Assembly (NCBI GenBank): GCA_963668495.1 | Contig: OY764545.1 | Location: forward strand, 2,542,001 to 2,606,000 | From: Oleispirillum sp963668495 | GTDB lineage: Bacteria; Pseudomonadota; Alphaproteobacteria; Rhodospirillales; Rhodospirillaceae | Reading direction: 5' to 3' | Length of the DNA: 64,000 nucleotides | The notes under the pieces: generated by a model | The model's input: only the letters and a program-made list of their open reading frames with translations | Told to the model about the DNA's origin: nothing | Database searches by the model: none | Position numbers and translations under genes: made by a program | Part shown: in pieces, positions 17,607 through 25,171 of the stretch | How positions within the stretch are numbered: position 1 is the first letter of the stretch | Layout of the letters: the number at the start of each line of letters is the position of its first letter

Positions 17607-18542
17607 ATGAAGCCGCTATTGAACATTTGTCACCTTATGCAGAAACGCCTAACCGCCTGCCTATTGGTCCTTGGCATGGTCCTGCTTCTGATCCCAAATG
17701 CGGCGACAGCACAATCACAGTCGTGCAATTCCGCAATCACAGCCCGAATGAGTTTAGCCATTGGCTTTTACCGTCTGGAAATTGCCGCCAGTCATTTGGT
17801 GGAGCAAATTCAAACAGCAGCATCGAAACGACGCCGGGTACAGCTTCTTAATGCAAAGAACGAACTGCAAAAGCTCAACAAAAACCTGAACACCCGGTTG
17901 ATGCAAATGACGTCCACACCCGATGCCAACGGATTGTGTTCAGAAACGCCGGAAAAACTCACGCAAATTCATACTGCCCTATCCACATATAGCGAAGTCG
18001 TGCAAGGTCGCTGGACATTCACTCAAAAACGACTGGGACAATTGCAAACCTTGCCACAAGGGGCAAACCTGCCGTGGGACCCAATGGAAGCCAGCCTGTG
18101 GATTGATGAACCGCGCGCACGATACGATGTATGGCGCACCATTGCGCAGGCAACACCACAGCAAACAGAAACAGCATCCGCACTTTTTGTTATGGGTATG
18201 CTGACACGCATTGAATGGCAATCGGCTATGGCTTTGAACAGCAGCCTAACCCAAGGGCAAGACAGCGATGCACCCCGCCAGCATTTGCTGAACGCTGTTA
18301 AAGACACCGACCTGCTTTTGTCCAATTGGCCAGCGACTTCCGTTCAAAGCAATACAGAGATGTGGAAAAATTTGCGTGCAATTGCCAACGCAAGCCCCGC
18401 GCGCAATGCCTCAGACATACCACAGGCCGCCCCTCAGCAAGGATGGACGGCCTGGATTGGTGGCTGGCTTCAAAACTACAGCCAAGTATTTATGCAATCC
18501 ATTTCCAAAGTCCTGACCGGACTGGAAGACATGAATGGCTAG
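17607..18542 (+). CDS. Exported protein of unknown function (phage cargo gene)
   Basis: 311 residues. The N-terminus holds a signal peptide: basic residues, a hydrophobic stretch 'LTACLLVLGMVLLLIPNAA', then a likely cleavage site before 'QSQSCNSA'. The mature part is helical, with two Cys residues that could pair in the periplasm and a C-terminal amphipathic segment. I do not recognise the family. GGAG lies seven bases before the ATG. It is the only structural-region gene on the plus strand and lies between capsid and scaffold, like a moron. Its TAG stop is shared with the convergent gene through one CTAG palindrome. Confidence 0.7.
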   Translation: MKPLLNICHLMQKRLTACLLVLGMVLLLIPNAATAQSQSCNSAITARMSLAIGFYRLEIAASHLVEQIQTAASKRRRVQLLNAKNELQKLNKNLNTRLMQMTSTPDANGLCSETPEKLTQIHTALSTYSEVVQGRWTFTQKRLGQLQTLPQGANLPWDPMEASLWIDEPRARYDVWRTIAQATPQQTETASALFVMGMLTRIEWQSAMALNSSLTQGQDSDAPRQHLLNAVKDTDLLLSNWPATSVQSNTEMWKNLRAIANASPARNASDIPQAAPQQGWTAWIGGWLQNYSQVFMQSISKVLTGLEDMNG

Positions 18543-19807
18543 TGCGACATACCAAAGAAGTTCACATTCTGATCCAAGGAAACGTACCAACCCCAGAACA
18601 TAAATGCGAGCAAAGCCAACGCAAGGTACAGGTTGATTTCACGCCCGGTCCAACGGTTACGGGCATCGACCTCTTTCTGTGTGGGCTCTTTGCTTTTGTA
18701 AATAGAGGCAACGCCAACACCTTCCGGCGGCAAGATGCTCGGCCAACTTCCGCCATGGTCCAGCATGGCTTTTAGCTGACGACTATTGGACGGCCCGGAC
18801 TGCCCTGCCAACAATTCCCAACGTTTTTCCGCTGCCATCGCCAACAGAATAAACGCAGGGGTAATGGCGCGACCAAAGGCAAACGCCGTATAACAGCGGT
18901 TCAAAAGCTCAGAAGTCGGAGCATCCCCAATCAGAACACGAACCCGTCCAGAGAACTGATCCCCCCACAACTTCAAAGCCGCATTCATCATTGTTGTCTG
19001 TTCGACCAATTTCCAGTCGTCAACCTTATACCCATGCTGGGCAAGCGTATCTGCAGCGACCTCTGTCCCGAACAACTTCTCCAGTTCGCAATAGACACCT
19101 TTGACCCCGGTTTCACGGGTATTTCGCAGCCCCGGATCAAAAGACGGGCTGTGACCACGCCCATCAGGAAGCCAATCATCCACCTCGAACGCTTGACGCA
19201 ATGTATCATTGAACGCGTTATTTTCGGTCAGAACGGACTCGTTATCCATGTCAGGGGTGAAGACAGTGCCTTCCAGCTTGGTGAACAACTCACCACCCAC
19301 GGTCCAATCATCAAAGACGAAATCACTGGCTGACAAATCGGCAACTTCATCAACCGGAATTTCCGCCTTTTGGAAGGCTTCCTCGATGAACGCACCGGCA
19401 ATATTTTTTTGATCCATAACCCGTGTATGCGCCCATGCAACACCAAGCTGCAAACGAACCAGAACCAATCCCATGGCATTAAGCTGCATGGCATTGTTGG
19501 TTTTACGCATAATCAGCCACAGTGAAGTCGCAAGGGATTCACACAGGCCCATACGTCGCACGGAAACACCGAATTCTTCCCCATCATAACGGGTGGAAAC
19601 TTCCATCAATTCGGCCCAGCTGCGACGCCCAGCTCCCCATGCCATAATCCGGGCAACATCTGCAACCAGACAGTAAAACCGTTCCCGATCTTCCATCGAC
19701 AATTTCAGGAAATAGGAACGAATACTTTTGAGAGATTTAGTATAGGGCGCCTGATGTGCAAGCTCGCGATTAAGGGCAAAATGAGGAATTTTTTTTGGTT
19801 TCGACAT
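18539..19807 (-). CDS. Tail-anchored membrane protein of unknown function (phage cargo gene)
   Basis: 422 residues, not recognised. A long soluble, helical N-terminal part is followed near the C-terminus by one hydrophobic helix ('LYLALALLAFMFWGWYV'), so it is probably tail-anchored with its bulk in the cytoplasm. ATG at 19807 has GGGGG upstream; the ORF extension to 19942 has none and crosses low-complexity sequence. It sits in the late transcript between scaffold and capsid but has no structural hallmark. Together with the convergent exported protein it may act at the envelope, for example in superinfection exclusion (speculation). Confidence 0.65.
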   Translation of the reverse strand: MSKPKKIPHFALNRELAHQAPYTKSLKSIRSYFLKLSMEDRERFYCLVADVARIMAWGAGRRSWAELMEVSTRYDGEEFGVSVRRMGLCESLATSLWLIMRKTNNAMQLNAMGLVLVRLQLGVAWAHTRVMDQKNIAGAFIEEAFQKAEIPVDEVADLSASDFVFDDWTVGGELFTKLEGTVFTPDMDNESVLTENNAFNDTLRQAFEVDDWLPDGRGHSPSFDPGLRNTRETGVKGVYCELEKLFGTEVAADTLAQHGYKVDDWKLVEQTTMMNAALKLWGDQFSGRVRVLIGDAPTSELLNRCYTAFAFGRAITPAFILLAMAAEKRWELLAGQSGPSNSRQLKAMLDHGGSWPSILPPEGVGVASIYKSKEPTQKEVDARNRWTGREINLYLALALLAFMFWGWYVSLDQNVNFFGMSH

Positions 19808-19972
19808 ACGACCCCCAGAACAGAAAACCTGAATACGGTAAGAAAACCAGCCCCGGTCTTTACCGATTATCGGATTGCGACTTTCACCTGTTGCAGCGGC
19901 AGAATCAATGCCTAATCCGGGGATACAGTAAAAAGCCTGCATTTTTCACACAATCGGAACACGTCGAAACCA

Positions 19973-20005
19973 ACACTGCGAGGCAGACAAGCTGCCCCGC
20001 AGTGT
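19973..20005. terminator. Long hairpin downstream of the scaffold gene
   Basis: ACACTGCG-A-GGCAG (19973-19986) pairs with CTGCC-C-CGCAGTGT (19992-20005), thirteen paired bases with one mismatch and a short loop. It lies 27 bases past the scaffold stop on the minus strand. The T-run is poor ('TTGGTTT'), so it may attenuate rather than end transcription into the cargo gene. Confidence 0.5.
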
Positions 20006-20031
20006 GATGGTCAGACCTCATTAATCACACG

Positions 20032-20799
20032 TTACCGTTCGCGATCCGGGTATAGGCGTGCCCATCCTTCTGCCACTTTTCTGCGGGTTTGCGGATCTCC
20101 AGACCGATAGTCTTCAGACCCCTGCATTTTACGTAAGGCCGCTTCATTCAAATGTGTGCCCGAACCGCCACGGGCCGTCGGCACGCCGCGCTCAGCCAAA
20201 CGATCTTTCAAAGTTTTCAACAAGATCACACCATCGGCAGTGGACGTCAGGTGATCCAATGCGAAATACAGTTCCGGCGCATTGACCAAATCATCGCCCA
20301 AAACTCCGTCAACCCAGCGGGACAGATCTTCCATATCCCGATCAGCCCGCGGCCCCAAGGACTCGTGCAGCCGCTCCAGTTCTCCATCGCGCTGGGAGGA
20401 AGCATCCTTGTGCCCACTTGCCAACTTGCCATAATACATGGCGGCGAGTTCGGAAAAGGCATCCTGCCCCAAACCATGACGTCGCGCCCAGTCCATAGCA
20501 TTTTGTGCCAATGGATCCTCATGATCTGCAGCAATCAATTCTGCCAAATCTTCAGGAACGACCAGTTCATAGGCTTCCGGCACCTGCATAACGGCACCGA
20601 CTCCATCACTGCCACGCTCCGACAATTTGCGACGCAAATCCGCATGGGATTTGACCAATGCCCCCACATTCGGGCTTTGGCTGTCCGCATCCCAAAATGC
20701 ATCAGGCACATTCAGTTGCTCCCCTTTGTAGCTGACGCTACGCGGGTCAACGGTCACCGGCACTGGTTTTAGCTCTTTATCATTGTTCATCATTATCAT
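20032..20799 (-). CDS. Capsid scaffolding/assembly protein, T7 gp9-like
   Basis: 255 residues, strongly acidic and helical with a basic C-terminus ('YRSGDPQTRRKVAEGWARLY'), the usual design of podoviral scaffolds. 'YELVVPEDLAELIAADHEDPLAQNAMDWARRHGLGQ' contains the typical 'W/F-A---GL-Q' helix of this class. It directs capsid assembly and leaves the head before DNA entry. The start is ambiguous among three nearby ATGs (20799, 20793, 20790); AGGA upstream favours 20793. Between portal and capsid as expected, though the capsid is displaced by the two cargo genes. Confidence 0.82.
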   Translation of the reverse strand: MIMMNNDKELKPVPVTVDPRSVSYKGEQLNVPDAFWDADSQSPNVGALVKSHADLRRKLSERGSDGVGAVMQVPEAYELVVPEDLAELIAADHEDPLAQNAMDWARRHGLGQDAFSELAAMYYGKLASGHKDASSQRDGELERLHESLGPRADRDMEDLSRWVDGVLGDDLVNAPELYFALDHLTSTADGVILLKTLKDRLAERGVPTARGGSGTHLNEAALRKMQGSEDYRSGDPQTRRKVAEGWARLYPDRER

Positions 20800-20855
20800 A
20801 GTTCCTGTTTTAGTTGTGCTTGAGGTTGCATAAAAACTCTGGTCTCAGACTGACA

Positions 20856-21086
20856 TCAGGCAGGCGCACGACCACGTTCAACCAGTTTCAGAATGTGGCG
20901 GGCCAAATGCCTTTGCCCCTCCAGATGCCACAGCTGTTCCGTGCTGACATGGGCCCCCATGGCCCGATCCAAGGTCATGGCGCGCAGATAGGACAACGCC
21001 CGATCGCCATCACCGCCCCGAAACACGTTGGCAAAAATCTGCTGTACGACCTCTGGCGAGGCCGGTGGTGTATAATGGGACGTCAT
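20856..21086 (-). CDS. Bbp19-like small phage protein
   Basis: 76 residues. 'FANVFRGGDGDRALSYLRAMTLDR' followed by 'LWHLEGQRHLARHILKLVERG' matches the small family typified by Bbp19 of Bordetella phage BPP-1, found between portal and scaffold or capsid genes of short-tailed phages. Its function is not known to me. It follows the portal stop by three bases, indicating coupled translation. Confidence 0.75.
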   Translation of the reverse strand: MTSHYTPPASPEVVQQIFANVFRGGDGDRALSYLRAMTLDRAMGAHVSTEQLWHLEGQRHLARHILKLVERGRAPA

Positions 21087-21089
21087 GAC

Positions 21090-22781
21090 CTACCCTTTCT
21101 GTTGTGGGTTTGTGTGTGAACCTTGCCCGGCTGCGAATAAATTCGGCAAAGCCTGAAGTAGATCTCCACCTGCGGCGGCCTGATTGGCACCGCCGAATAT
21201 CTGCATCAGCGATGCAAGTGGATTGGCAGCCTGGGCCCCTTGCCCACTATCCAACCCCGGCATTGCCGCCGCCAAGGCCGTGGGTGGCGTTGCCTCACCT
21301 TGATCCTCTGGGTCGCGTAGATGTGATGCTTTGAAGCCATGGGCCTCCAAAAAATCACGGATATAGCGCTCACGATCCACCAACTTCATGGTGGTTTCCG
21401 GGTCAACCTGCATGGCAAGCATCAGGGCTTGATTGCGCTCTTCCGCATCGGAAATATCCTGATAACGGATTAAGGGCGAAACCGGCACCGGGTGTACTTT
21501 GCGTTCACCCACGTCAAACGGAGCAATGGCATAGGCACTGCCCGCGATTGACGGCGACATCAAAATCGCCAAGCACCGGGTTACCAATGGAAAGTCCAGC
21601 TCACTCAGCAGCCGCAAACTCATGGGAACATCCACCGCCATTTGATCGGCACGGCGTTCCCCCAATTCAAAGGCTGTCCGCGTCCCTGCATCCACAGGCG
21701 GCAAACTCGGTCCCTTGATCGCAGCCTCAATCCCCTGCTGCAAATCCTGCAACAGCAATTGCGACACATCGAACTTGCCCGGAGCCTCCAGCGGTCGCAA
21801 CCCTTCCGACCCGGCGGCCTTAGGGATGATCGCACCGGGAACCAGTTTGATGTTTGCCGGGTTGAGCACACCATCATCTTCGGCCTGCCAAATCCCGGTA
21901 ACGGCAATGGAGGCATTTTTCAGGATTAATTCCTTGGTTTTATTTGCCGTGGCAATGTCTGCCCGTGCATCAAGGATCGGACCACGCCCCATGGTCTCCC
22001 CGGTGGCTTTATCCATACGGAAGACAACCCATGGCGATGTTTGGTACCGTCGTTTGACCAACCGAGTTTCACCACGCAATTCGAACACAGCATAATCATA
22101 GTCCCGTGTTTCCGGCTCCCAGACTGTTGCCTCGATCATCGGAACGGCCCCGTCTGGGTCATCCTTTGCCCTTTGCTTCAAATCAGTGGGTATTTTGGCG
22201 TCGGGCCACCGTTCAAGGATGTCTCGCCCCGGTACGTCAAACTCACGGAACACCGTCCGAATTGTCCCGTCCGGGCTTTCTTCCGGCACGACCTGAGAAA
22301 TCGGCACGGCTTCGAACCGTAATGGATCATCCGGTGTCCCTTCCTGAATTAACAGAGCTCCGGTTGAGACCATGGCATCGCCAAGGGCAAGCGGCACTTC
22401 CAAATGAAAATTGGATCGATCAATCGCCTTGTGAAACTTGCGTTCCGCATCCTCGGCAAAGGTTGACCAGTCCCGTGCCTCTGCCGGGTCCATATCATTG
22501 GGATCAAGGCAATCCGGCAAGAAATGTGTCCAGTGCCGAAATGGAGGAAACAAATCTCCGTGCAGTTTTGCCCGCTTCCATTTGACGGCACGAACCGCAG
22601 TCCCATCAAAAATCTCTGCATCACGGCGACCGCCACGCACCGAAAATTCCGGGTCATCCTGATTGGGCAATGCCAAGCGATAGGTTTCACGCAATAAGTC
22701 ATCCCATTGCCGCCGTTTTGACTCGGCCCGAGCAAACCTGCGCAAAATCGGGTCCGCGTATTTTTTCTGACTGTCAGACAT
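21090..22781 (-). CDS. Portal (head-tail connector) protein, T7 gp8-like
   Basis: 563 residues. The opening 'RRFARAESKRRQWDDLLRETYRLALPNQ', then 'IFDGTAVRAVKWKRAKLHGDLFPPFRHW', and the mid part 'SPWVVFRMDKATGETMGRGPILDARADI' followed by 'ANKTKELILKNASI' are characteristic of podoviral portal proteins. It forms the dodecameric ring through which DNA enters and leaves the head and on which a terminase must dock, yet no terminase is encoded nearby. Full length and intact. It starts one base after the end of the upstream composite gene. Confidence 0.92.
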   Translation of the reverse strand: MSDSQKKYADPILRRFARAESKRRQWDDLLRETYRLALPNQDDPEFSVRGGRRDAEIFDGTAVRAVKWKRAKLHGDLFPPFRHWTHFLPDCLDPNDMDPAEARDWSTFAEDAERKFHKAIDRSNFHLEVPLALGDAMVSTGALLIQEGTPDDPLRFEAVPISQVVPEESPDGTIRTVFREFDVPGRDILERWPDAKIPTDLKQRAKDDPDGAVPMIEATVWEPETRDYDYAVFELRGETRLVKRRYQTSPWVVFRMDKATGETMGRGPILDARADIATANKTKELILKNASIAVTGIWQAEDDGVLNPANIKLVPGAIIPKAAGSEGLRPLEAPGKFDVSQLLLQDLQQGIEAAIKGPSLPPVDAGTRTAFELGERRADQMAVDVPMSLRLLSELDFPLVTRCLAILMSPSIAGSAYAIAPFDVGERKVHPVPVSPLIRYQDISDAEERNQALMLAMQVDPETTMKLVDRERYIRDFLEAHGFKASHLRDPEDQGEATPPTALAAAMPGLDSGQGAQAANPLASLMQIFGGANQAAAGGDLLQALPNLFAAGQGSHTNPQQKG

Positions 22782-22782
22782 A

Positions 22783-22986
22783 TCAACCAGCCCCCAACGT
22801 CGTTTTCACGCCCTGCTCACCGGTTTTATCGTAGGTCAGCAAGGAACGCCCCATACTCCCGCCACGCATGGCATTGATGCGTGCCTGGTTCTTTTTCTTC
22901 ATGTCATCTGCTTCTTTTTTAGCTTCAGCCGCTTGGGCATCGGCTGCAGATGTATCCGGCTTCGGTGCGGAAAAAATTCCACCCAT
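22783..22986 (-). CDS. Internal-start product: small portal-region phage protein
   Basis: Alternative 67-residue product of the composite frame, starting at the ATG at 22986 behind CAGGAGG at 23001-22995. This is one of the best ribosome binding sites in the element. It ends one base before the portal ATG. Composition is Ala/Lys-rich then Gly/Ser-rich, with no enzyme motif. Whether it is made alone, or only as the tail of the longer protein, cannot be told from sequence. Confidence 0.5.
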   Translation of the reverse strand: MGGIFSAPKPDTSAADAQAAEAKKEADDMKKKNQARINAMRGGSMGRSLLTYDKTGEQGVKTTLGAG

Positions 22987-23436
22987 ATCGCTATCCTCCT
23001 GTTGTAGCTGACAATACAAGTCATACGGCGTCATCCATGGTTTGGATGGCGTACCAATTAAATGCGCAACACTGGTTACGCAGGTCATCACCCACCGAGG
23101 CACCCAAGCCCGAGGCCGACGTGTCCGCACGCAGACGATGCGCGCATCCCCCTTACGAATTTGCTCCGTCAGGAAGTTCAAGCCAGCCTCCCATGACAGT
23201 TCCAACACATCCATGCAGGCACTGTGTGGGTTCATGATGATCCATCCATCAAAATGATGAGCGGGACGAACGGCAAAGCAGTGACGGAAACCGGGACGCA
23301 AACACCTAACCAACAGGGATTTCAGAAAACGATTCCGTCTGTAGGCTAACCCCGGTCCGGTTACGTTTTGCATTGGGTCACAAAACACGATGAACCAATA
23401 CGGATTGACCTCGGCCCGGTCCGCAGTCGGGCTCAT
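22783..23436 (-). CDS. Composite phage protein: two normally separate small proteins in one frame
   Basis: 217 residues. The first ~145 ('LRPGFRHCFAVRPAHHF', 'CVTSVAHLIGTPSKPWMTPY') resemble a phage protein that usually ends at such a 'TPY-LY' sequence. The last ~67 (from Met at 22986, 'MGGIFSAPKPDTSAADAQ', then a Lys/Ala coiled stretch and Gly/Ser tail) look like a separate small portal-region protein. No stop lies between them, but a near-perfect CAGGAGG (23001-22995) sits eight bases before the internal ATG. Both a fused product and a separate short product are therefore likely. The ATG at 23436 overlaps the stop of the regulator (ATGA). Confidence 0.65.
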   Translation of the reverse strand: MSPTADRAEVNPYWFIVFCDPMQNVTGPGLAYRRNRFLKSLLVRCLRPGFRHCFAVRPAHHFDGWIIMNPHSACMDVLELSWEAGLNFLTEQIRKGDARIVCVRTRRPRAWVPRWVMTCVTSVAHLIGTPSKPWMTPYDLYCQLQQEDSDMGGIFSAPKPDTSAADAQAAEAKKEADDMKKKNQARINAMRGGSMGRSLLTYDKTGEQGVKTTLGAG

Positions 23437-24002
23437 AGCAGCTCATCCTTTGCGAAATCACTTTCGCCATCAGTCACATCCAAAAGCGGCGCAACCGTGA
23501 TGGTTTGCGGCATAAGCAGTTCATCGGCTTCTTTTTGTGCGACCTCATATTCCTGATGGGCCGCACTGCAACTGACAGTGCGATAACAAAGGGCATGGTG
23601 ATGGTCACAATAAGGCGACCCCTTGCGGGTTTCACGATCGCAATAGGACCAGTCTCCCTTTGGATCACCCAATATGTATCGACATCCTGACGATTCCCGA
23701 GATGCGAAAATTACGTCATTCGTTACTGCGTCGTCAAAAAAAATCCCAAAACCATCCTGTAACTTCGGTTCAGGAACTCTTTTAGGTTTATTTTGTTCCA
23801 GGGATTGGAGCATATCCTGAACTTCAGCATTGCATTTCGCCAATGATGTACTACGGATTTCGTGAATTCTCCAGCGTGGAATAACATTTCGGTCTTTCCA
23901 ACTTTGCACGGTGCTGGCATGAGCATGCCCCAAGGCACGCGCCATAGCACTTGATCCACCAAATGCTTGGATCAAATTTCCCACATTTTTGTCGCCACAC
24001 AT
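23433..24002 (-). CDS. Phage regulator: carph-isopro-type HTH joined to a GcrA-like sigma-binding region
   Basis: 189 residues from ATG 24002 (GGAAGG eight bases upstream; the ORF to 24035 begins with TTG and lacks this). Residues ~10-50 form a Cro-like helix-turn-helix ('FGGSSAMARALGHAHAS', 'VQSWKDRNVIPRWR') of the kind called carph-isopro. Residues ~106-141 match the C-terminal part of host GcrA: 'CRYILGDPKGDWSYC', then 'GSPYCDHHHALCY', keeping the Cys pattern and the 'GDP' of GcrA. In GcrA this region contacts sigma-70 domain 2, while a different N-terminal domain reads methylated DNA. Here that reader is replaced. It heads the late operon and faces the repressor, so it probably activates late or structural genes (inference). 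Confidence 0.78.
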   Translation of the reverse strand: MCGDKNVGNLIQAFGGSSAMARALGHAHASTVQSWKDRNVIPRWRIHEIRSTSLAKCNAEVQDMLQSLEQNKPKRVPEPKLQDGFGIFFDDAVTNDVIFASRESSGCRYILGDPKGDWSYCDRETRKGSPYCDHHHALCYRTVSCSAAHQEYEVAQKEADELLMPQTITVAPLLDVTDGESDFAKDELL

Positions 24003-24134
24003 TTTGCCAACCTTCCCTTTTTCGTCTTTCGTCAAAACATAAATACGATAACCGTTATGTTATGTAAAGCGTAAAATCACGGTTATTGTGTTTTTTTCGT
24101 TTACTCCCGAAAAAGGTCACAATATACTCACCAT
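24003..24134. promoter_or_regulatory. Divergent lysogeny-type switch with overlapping promoters and operator dyad
   Basis: Plus strand: TTTACT (24100-24105), 17 bases, TATACT (24123-24128). The expected start falls at about 24135, the repressor ATG itself, and no ribosome binding site is present, so the repressor message looks leaderless like lambda cI from PRM. Minus strand: TTTACA (24068-24063), 17 bases, TATTTA (24045-24040), driving the GcrA-like regulator. ATAACCGT (24048-24055) lies in that spacer and its exact inverse ACGGTTAT at 24079-24086, about 31 bases centre to centre (three helical turns). They are likely operator half-sites for either protein. Confidence 0.6.
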
Positions 24135-24506
24135 ATGGAACAACAATGGATCGCAGATCGGCTTGCAGAGCTTGGCAAAAAAAAGGCCGAGTTGGCTCAA
24201 GCCCTTGAACTCCCCCCGACACGAATCTCAGAGATTCTTCGGGGCCGCCGGGATATTCATATTTGTGAAATCCTGCCTATGGCACGCTGTCTGGAAATGG
24301 ACCCGATGACTGTTCTGCTTATGAGCGTCCCGGTCCCTCCTCATCTTCAGCCCGATGAACTGCCGCCGATGGCGCAGGCACTGCAGATCCCGCGGGAGGC
24401 ACTAACCCCCGATGAGCGGGAAATGGTTGCAGCATTTCGGAACCTTGGAAAACAGGATCGACGTCGCTGGATCGCAACGACAGTTGCCTACGCCAGTTCA
24501 AAATAA
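24135..24506 (+). CDS. Phage-type repressor, XRE-family HTH without peptidase domain
   Basis: 123 residues. The N-terminal ~65 form an XRE helix-turn-helix ('KKAELAQALELPPTRISEILRGRRDI', 'MARCLEMDPMTVLLM'). A Pro-rich linker and a C-terminal helix ('LTPDEREMVAAFRNLGKQDRRRW') follow, probably for oligomerisation. There is no S24 self-cleavage domain, so induction by RecA-mediated cleavage is unlikely and another signal must lift repression. Transcribed away from the structural genes from a promoter that leaves little or no leader. A strong terminator follows. Confidence 0.85.
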   Translation: MEQQWIADRLAELGKKKAELAQALELPPTRISEILRGRRDIHICEILPMARCLEMDPMTVLLMSVPVPPHLQPDELPPMAQALQIPREALTPDEREMVAAFRNLGKQDRRRWIATTVAYASSK

Positions 24507-24531
24507 CCACTGCTTATGCTGATCTAACACC

Positions 24532-24562
24532 AAAAAGGCAGGGATATTCCCCTGCCTTTTTT
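24532..24562. terminator. Bidirectional intrinsic terminator, right border of phage element
   Basis: GGCAGGG (24537-24543) pairs with CCCTGCC (24550-24556), with an A-run before and a T-run after. It separates the repressor from the next minus-strand gene. Confidence 0.88.
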
Positions 24563-24587
24563 GCCACAGCCTTTTTACTGAGGCGAC

Positions 24588-24971
24588 CTAAACAGCCGTC
24601 AGTTGAATGGTGAATGGGCGTCCTTCCGGTGGATTTATCAACGCCTTTCGTGACGGCGTAATTTTAATGAACCAATCCCGGTGTTCAGCCTCCGCCACCA
24701 AAACTTCCGGCGGCACTGCCTGAAACCCTTTTAGGTGCGAAGTATAGGTTCCTCCACCTGACCAAAATTCCAATTCACGTGCAAGGTCCGCATCACTTAA
24801 GCGTCGGGCAGACGTTTCATGCCAAAGCTGCAACACCTGTTGCATTCCACCCGGCCCCAAGTGTTCATCCAGTCCTTCGGACGCAAGTTCCCTGTGCAAC
24901 TCATGCCAAGTGGGAGCACGGGATAACAGTTCCGTGGCGCGTTCCCAGATCAGGTCCTGACGGTCACTCAT
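24588..24971 (-). CDS. Hypothetical protein, 127 residues
   Basis: Not recognised as a named family. The N-terminal half is helical ('WERATELLSRAPTWHELHRELASEGL' region), the C-terminal half contains 'YTSHLKGFQAVPPEVLVAEAEHRDWFIKI', which looks beta-rich. ATG at 24971 has GAGGAGG seven bases upstream; the extension to 25049 would add a spurious hydrophobic stretch. It could be the last gene of the phage element or the first chromosomal one, since it lies outside the terminator at 24532-24562. It is alone on its strand. Confidence 0.65.
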   Translation of the reverse strand: MSDRQDLIWERATELLSRAPTWHELHRELASEGLDEHLGPGGMQQVLQLWHETSARRLSDADLARELEFWSGGGTYTSHLKGFQAVPPEVLVAEAEHRDWFIKITPSRKALINPPEGRPFTIQLTAV

Positions 24972-25171
24972 TCCTGCCCCTCCTCTTAATGCAATATCCG
25001 AAAAGTATATAGCCACAATAGCGATTAAACAAAACCTAACCACACGCACACGTCAAAACAGCAATAAATTTTAAACATTTATGACTCAGTTGACGCGAAA
25101 CCATCCGGCGCGCTCTATGCAATCACAGACAATGCACCTCACCTTGCAAACAACCACGGGGTTACAAGGCA

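Larger units (their letters stand above)
6590..24506. mobile_element. Podovirus-like prophage element without terminase or integrase
   Basis: A block of phage structural and lysis genes, nearly all on the minus strand, in T7-like order: portal, Bbp19-like, scaffold, (two cargo genes), capsid, tail tube A, tail tube B, internal core protein, two large unknown proteins, tail fibre, small membrane protein, endolysin, holin. A divergent regulator/repressor pair forms the right end. The left border is the terminator at 6557-6587 and the right border the terminator at 24532-24562; chemoreceptor genes lie outside on both sides. No terminase large subunit, integrase, replication protein or clear att repeat is visible between the borders. 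All structural frames are intact, so it is either a trimmed prophage, a satellite that packages in trans, or a domesticated particle. Confidence 0.85.

Noticed and set aside
6590..24506. Tailocin (headless phage-tail particle)
   Set aside because: Capsid, portal and scaffold genes are all present and intact, so the element encodes a head.
6541..25171. Attachment-site direct repeats flanking the phage element
   Set aside because: I could not find a convincing matching repeat at the two borders, and no tRNA end is present; a computed repeat search is needed.
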